Assembly: GCA_027001895.1 (NCBI GenBank)
Contig: JALTLP010000040.1
Span: forward strand, 1-7,634
DNA: 7,634 bases
Source of the DNA: Chromatiales bacterium
Lineage (GTDB): Bacteria > Pseudomonadota > Gammaproteobacteria > UBA6429 > Thiohalophilaceae
Direction of reading: 5' to 3'
Shown here one piece after another: positions 6,419 to 7,634 of the stretch (positions within the stretch are counted from its first letter, which is position 1; each line of letters opens with the position of its first letter). Position numbers and translations under genes: made by a program. The notes beneath the pieces are model-generated. The model was not told the origin of the DNA. It saw only the letters and a program-made list of their open reading frames with translations, and did not search any database.

Positions 6419-7105
6419 ATGTACATCCTGGCTCTTGAGTCGACTACCGAAGCCTGTTCGGTTGCGCTAAACAACAATGGTAAAATTGTTGAATCTTTTG
6501 AAATAGCACCACGACAGCACACCCGTCTGTTACTGAACATGGTCGATAGCCTGTTAAGCACAGAAAACATTTCTAAAAACCAGCTGGATGCTATTGCATT
6601 TTGTCGTGGGCCGGGAGCATTTACCGGGTTACGTATCACTACCGGTGTGGCGCAGGGACTGGGTTATGGTCTGAGTGTTCCGCTTATTCCGGTTTCCAGT
6701 CTGGCTGCATTGGCGCAGGGACGTTATCGGGATAATGGCAACACACATTTTTTGTCCTGCCTGGATGCCCGCAAGAACGAAGTTTTCTGGGGGCTTTATA
6801 TCATCGAAGAAGGTTATGCCAGGTTACAGGCGGATGAATATGTATCAGGCATTAACAAAATCCCGGCGGTCGTTTCACAAAACAGGCCTGTACAAGGGCA
6901 GTGGCAGGTTACCGGTACAGCATCAGCGATAATCGAAAAATTAAATGAACCGATGCTGTGTTTTGTTGACTCAGTAACGGATAAACTACATTATCCACAT
7001 GCGTATGATATTGCCTTGCTCGCGGCCGAAGCGTTTAAAAAGGGAAATAGCATTACCGCAGAACAGGCTGTACCGGTCTATCTGCGAAACAAAGTAACCG
7101 ACTAA
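6419..7105 (+). CDS. tsaB: tRNA threonylcarbamoyladenosine biosynthesis protein TsaB
   Basis: TsaB (YeaZ) is a cytoplasmic ASKHA-fold protein that pairs with the catalytic subunit TsaD and, with TsaE, transfers the threonylcarbamoyl group made by TsaC to A37 of ANN-decoding tRNAs. The 228 residues match the family length (about 230). Visible signatures: the N-terminal strand-turn ILALESTTEACSVAL (3-17), RQHTRLLL (32-39), GPGAFTGLRITTG (64-76), the helix VSSLAALAQ (92-100), LDARKNEVFWG (115-125) and the C-terminal PVYLRNKV (219-226). Residue 7 is Glu where Asp is more usual in ALDTAT-type starts; Glu can be conservative here. The start at 6419 gives the expected N-terminus, preceded by a weak ACGGA at 6408-6412. 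The 67-base gap from the FHA gene has a TAAAAT hexamer (6384-6389) but no convincing -35 box. E. coli also has tsaB beside yoaA. Confidence 0.95.
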   Translation: MYILALESTTEACSVALNNNGKIVESFEIAPRQHTRLLLNMVDSLLSTENISKNQLDAIAFCRGPGAFTGLRITTGVAQGLGYGLSVPLIPVSSLAALAQGRYRDNGNTHFLSCLDARKNEVFWGLYIIEEGYARLQADEYVSGINKIPAVVSQNRPVQGQWQVTGTASAIIEKLNEPMLCFVDSVTDKLHYPHAYDIALLAAEAFKKGNSITAEQAVPVYLRNKVTD

Positions 7106-7110
7106 AATAC

Positions 7111-7115
7111 AGGTG
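7111..7115 (+). promoter_or_regulatory. Ribosome binding site supporting a TTG start
   Basis: AGGTG, complementary to the 16S anti-Shine-Dalgarno core, lies 7 bases before TTG 7123. It selects that TTG over any later codon; the first in-frame ATG is 71 codons further on. Confidence 0.65.
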
Positions 7116-7122
7116 TATAAAA

Positions 7123-7634
7123 TTGAGAAATAAACAGACTCCCGCTTTTATCATTCTAACCCTTTGGGCATTATTGATTACCACGGCATCCGCAGAAGAA
7201 ATACAACCTGCACCTGCAAACCCGACAAGTCATGCCGTTGTTAGCGGCGAGCAACAAGTTCAGCCTCAGCCTGAAACTGTACCGTCAGTACCACCGGCAG
7301 AACCCGCCGTGTTTGTACACAAGGTAAAAGGCAAGATGAACACCATTTATAAACATCTGTTTACCGGCCTGGAAAACAATGGTTACTATGTTATTTTTGA
7401 ACCGAATATTGGTCGCAACCTTTCACACTTTGCCAAGCGTTGGGGTAAGGACTACAACATAAATAAACTGGAATCGATTCGTAGTATGGTTTTTTGTAAT
7501 GGTTGGTATGCCAATAAAATCAGTAACGAAGACCCAACCATGCTGGCACTCTGCCCATTGCATGTTACCCTGACTCATAAAAAAGGCATGACAACTGTAC
7601 TGTTTGTTAAGCCAGGACAGGTTTCACAGGGTAG
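7123..7634 (+). CDS. Secreted DUF302-like protein (3' end beyond window)
   Basis: The frame stays open for 170 codons to the window edge. From the TTG start there is a clear signal peptide: R2-N-K, a hydrophobic core (about 8-21) and a signal peptidase I site after T21-A-S-A24. Residues 25 to about 62 are a Pro/Gln/Ala-rich linker (QPAPANP, QPQPE, VPPAEPA). From about 68 a folded domain begins, with YYVIFEPNIGRNLSHFAKRW (88-107), VFCNGWYANK (123-132), DPTMLALCP (137-145) and a strand TVLFVKPG (158-165). The order fits the DUF302 fold, a small domain of unknown function found in many proteobacterial envelope proteins. C125 and C144 could pair in the periplasm. The first ATG (codon 72) would discard the signal peptide, so TTG is preferred. 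It follows tsaB by 17 bases. The function is unknown and the family call is moderately sure. Confidence 0.75.
   Translation, partial: MRNKQTPAFIILTLWALLITTASAEEIQPAPANPTSHAVVSGEQQVQPQPETVPSVPPAEPAVFVHKVKGKMNTIYKHLFTGLENNGYYVIFEPNIGRNLSHFAKRWGKDYNINKLESIRSMVFCNGWYANKISNEDPTMLALCPLHVTLTHKKGMTTVLFVKPGQVSQG

Overview
The window reads as ordinary chromosomal DNA from a gammaproteobacterium of moderate to low GC (roughly 40-45% by eye). The evidence is a class A penicillin-binding protein of the PBP1b type with a UB2H-like region, a YoaA-type iron-sulfur helicase, TsaB, and a lipoprotein with a serine after the lipobox cysteine. I cannot name the genus. All seven recognised genes lie on the + strand.

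Bases 1-27 look like the tail of an upstream gene, and 28-239 is an AT-rich intergenic stretch holding a consensus -10 box and a small dyad. Next comes a tight four-gene run: mrcB (PBP1b, 240-2639), a TPR lipoprotein that fits the PBP1b activator LpoP (2671-3141), yoaA (3158-5086, TTG start) and a GNAT acetyltransferase (5101-5532). The gaps are 31, 16 and 14 bases, so co-transcription is likely. The first two genes form a peptidoglycan synthase and probable activator pair; the third is a DNA repair helicase.

A 216-base intergenic region (5533-5748) resets transcription. It contains a good CRP/Vfr-like palindrome, an extended -10 promoter candidate and a four-codon leader ORF whose stop overlaps the next start as TAATG. 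It precedes an FHA-domain protein (5749-6351) with a low-complexity tail. tsaB (6419-7105) follows; it is needed for the tRNA t6A37 modification. The window ends inside a secreted DUF302-like protein (7123-7634+) that also starts with TTG and is open at the window edge.

yoaA and tsaB are neighbours in E. coli; here a GNAT gene and an FHA gene with its own regulatory region lie between them. I see no mobile element, CRISPR array, tRNA, rRNA, phage gene or defence system. The most interesting items are the regulatory and translational layout upstream of the FHA gene and the probable PBP1b-LpoP pair. I found no convincing previously undescribed multi-gene system.
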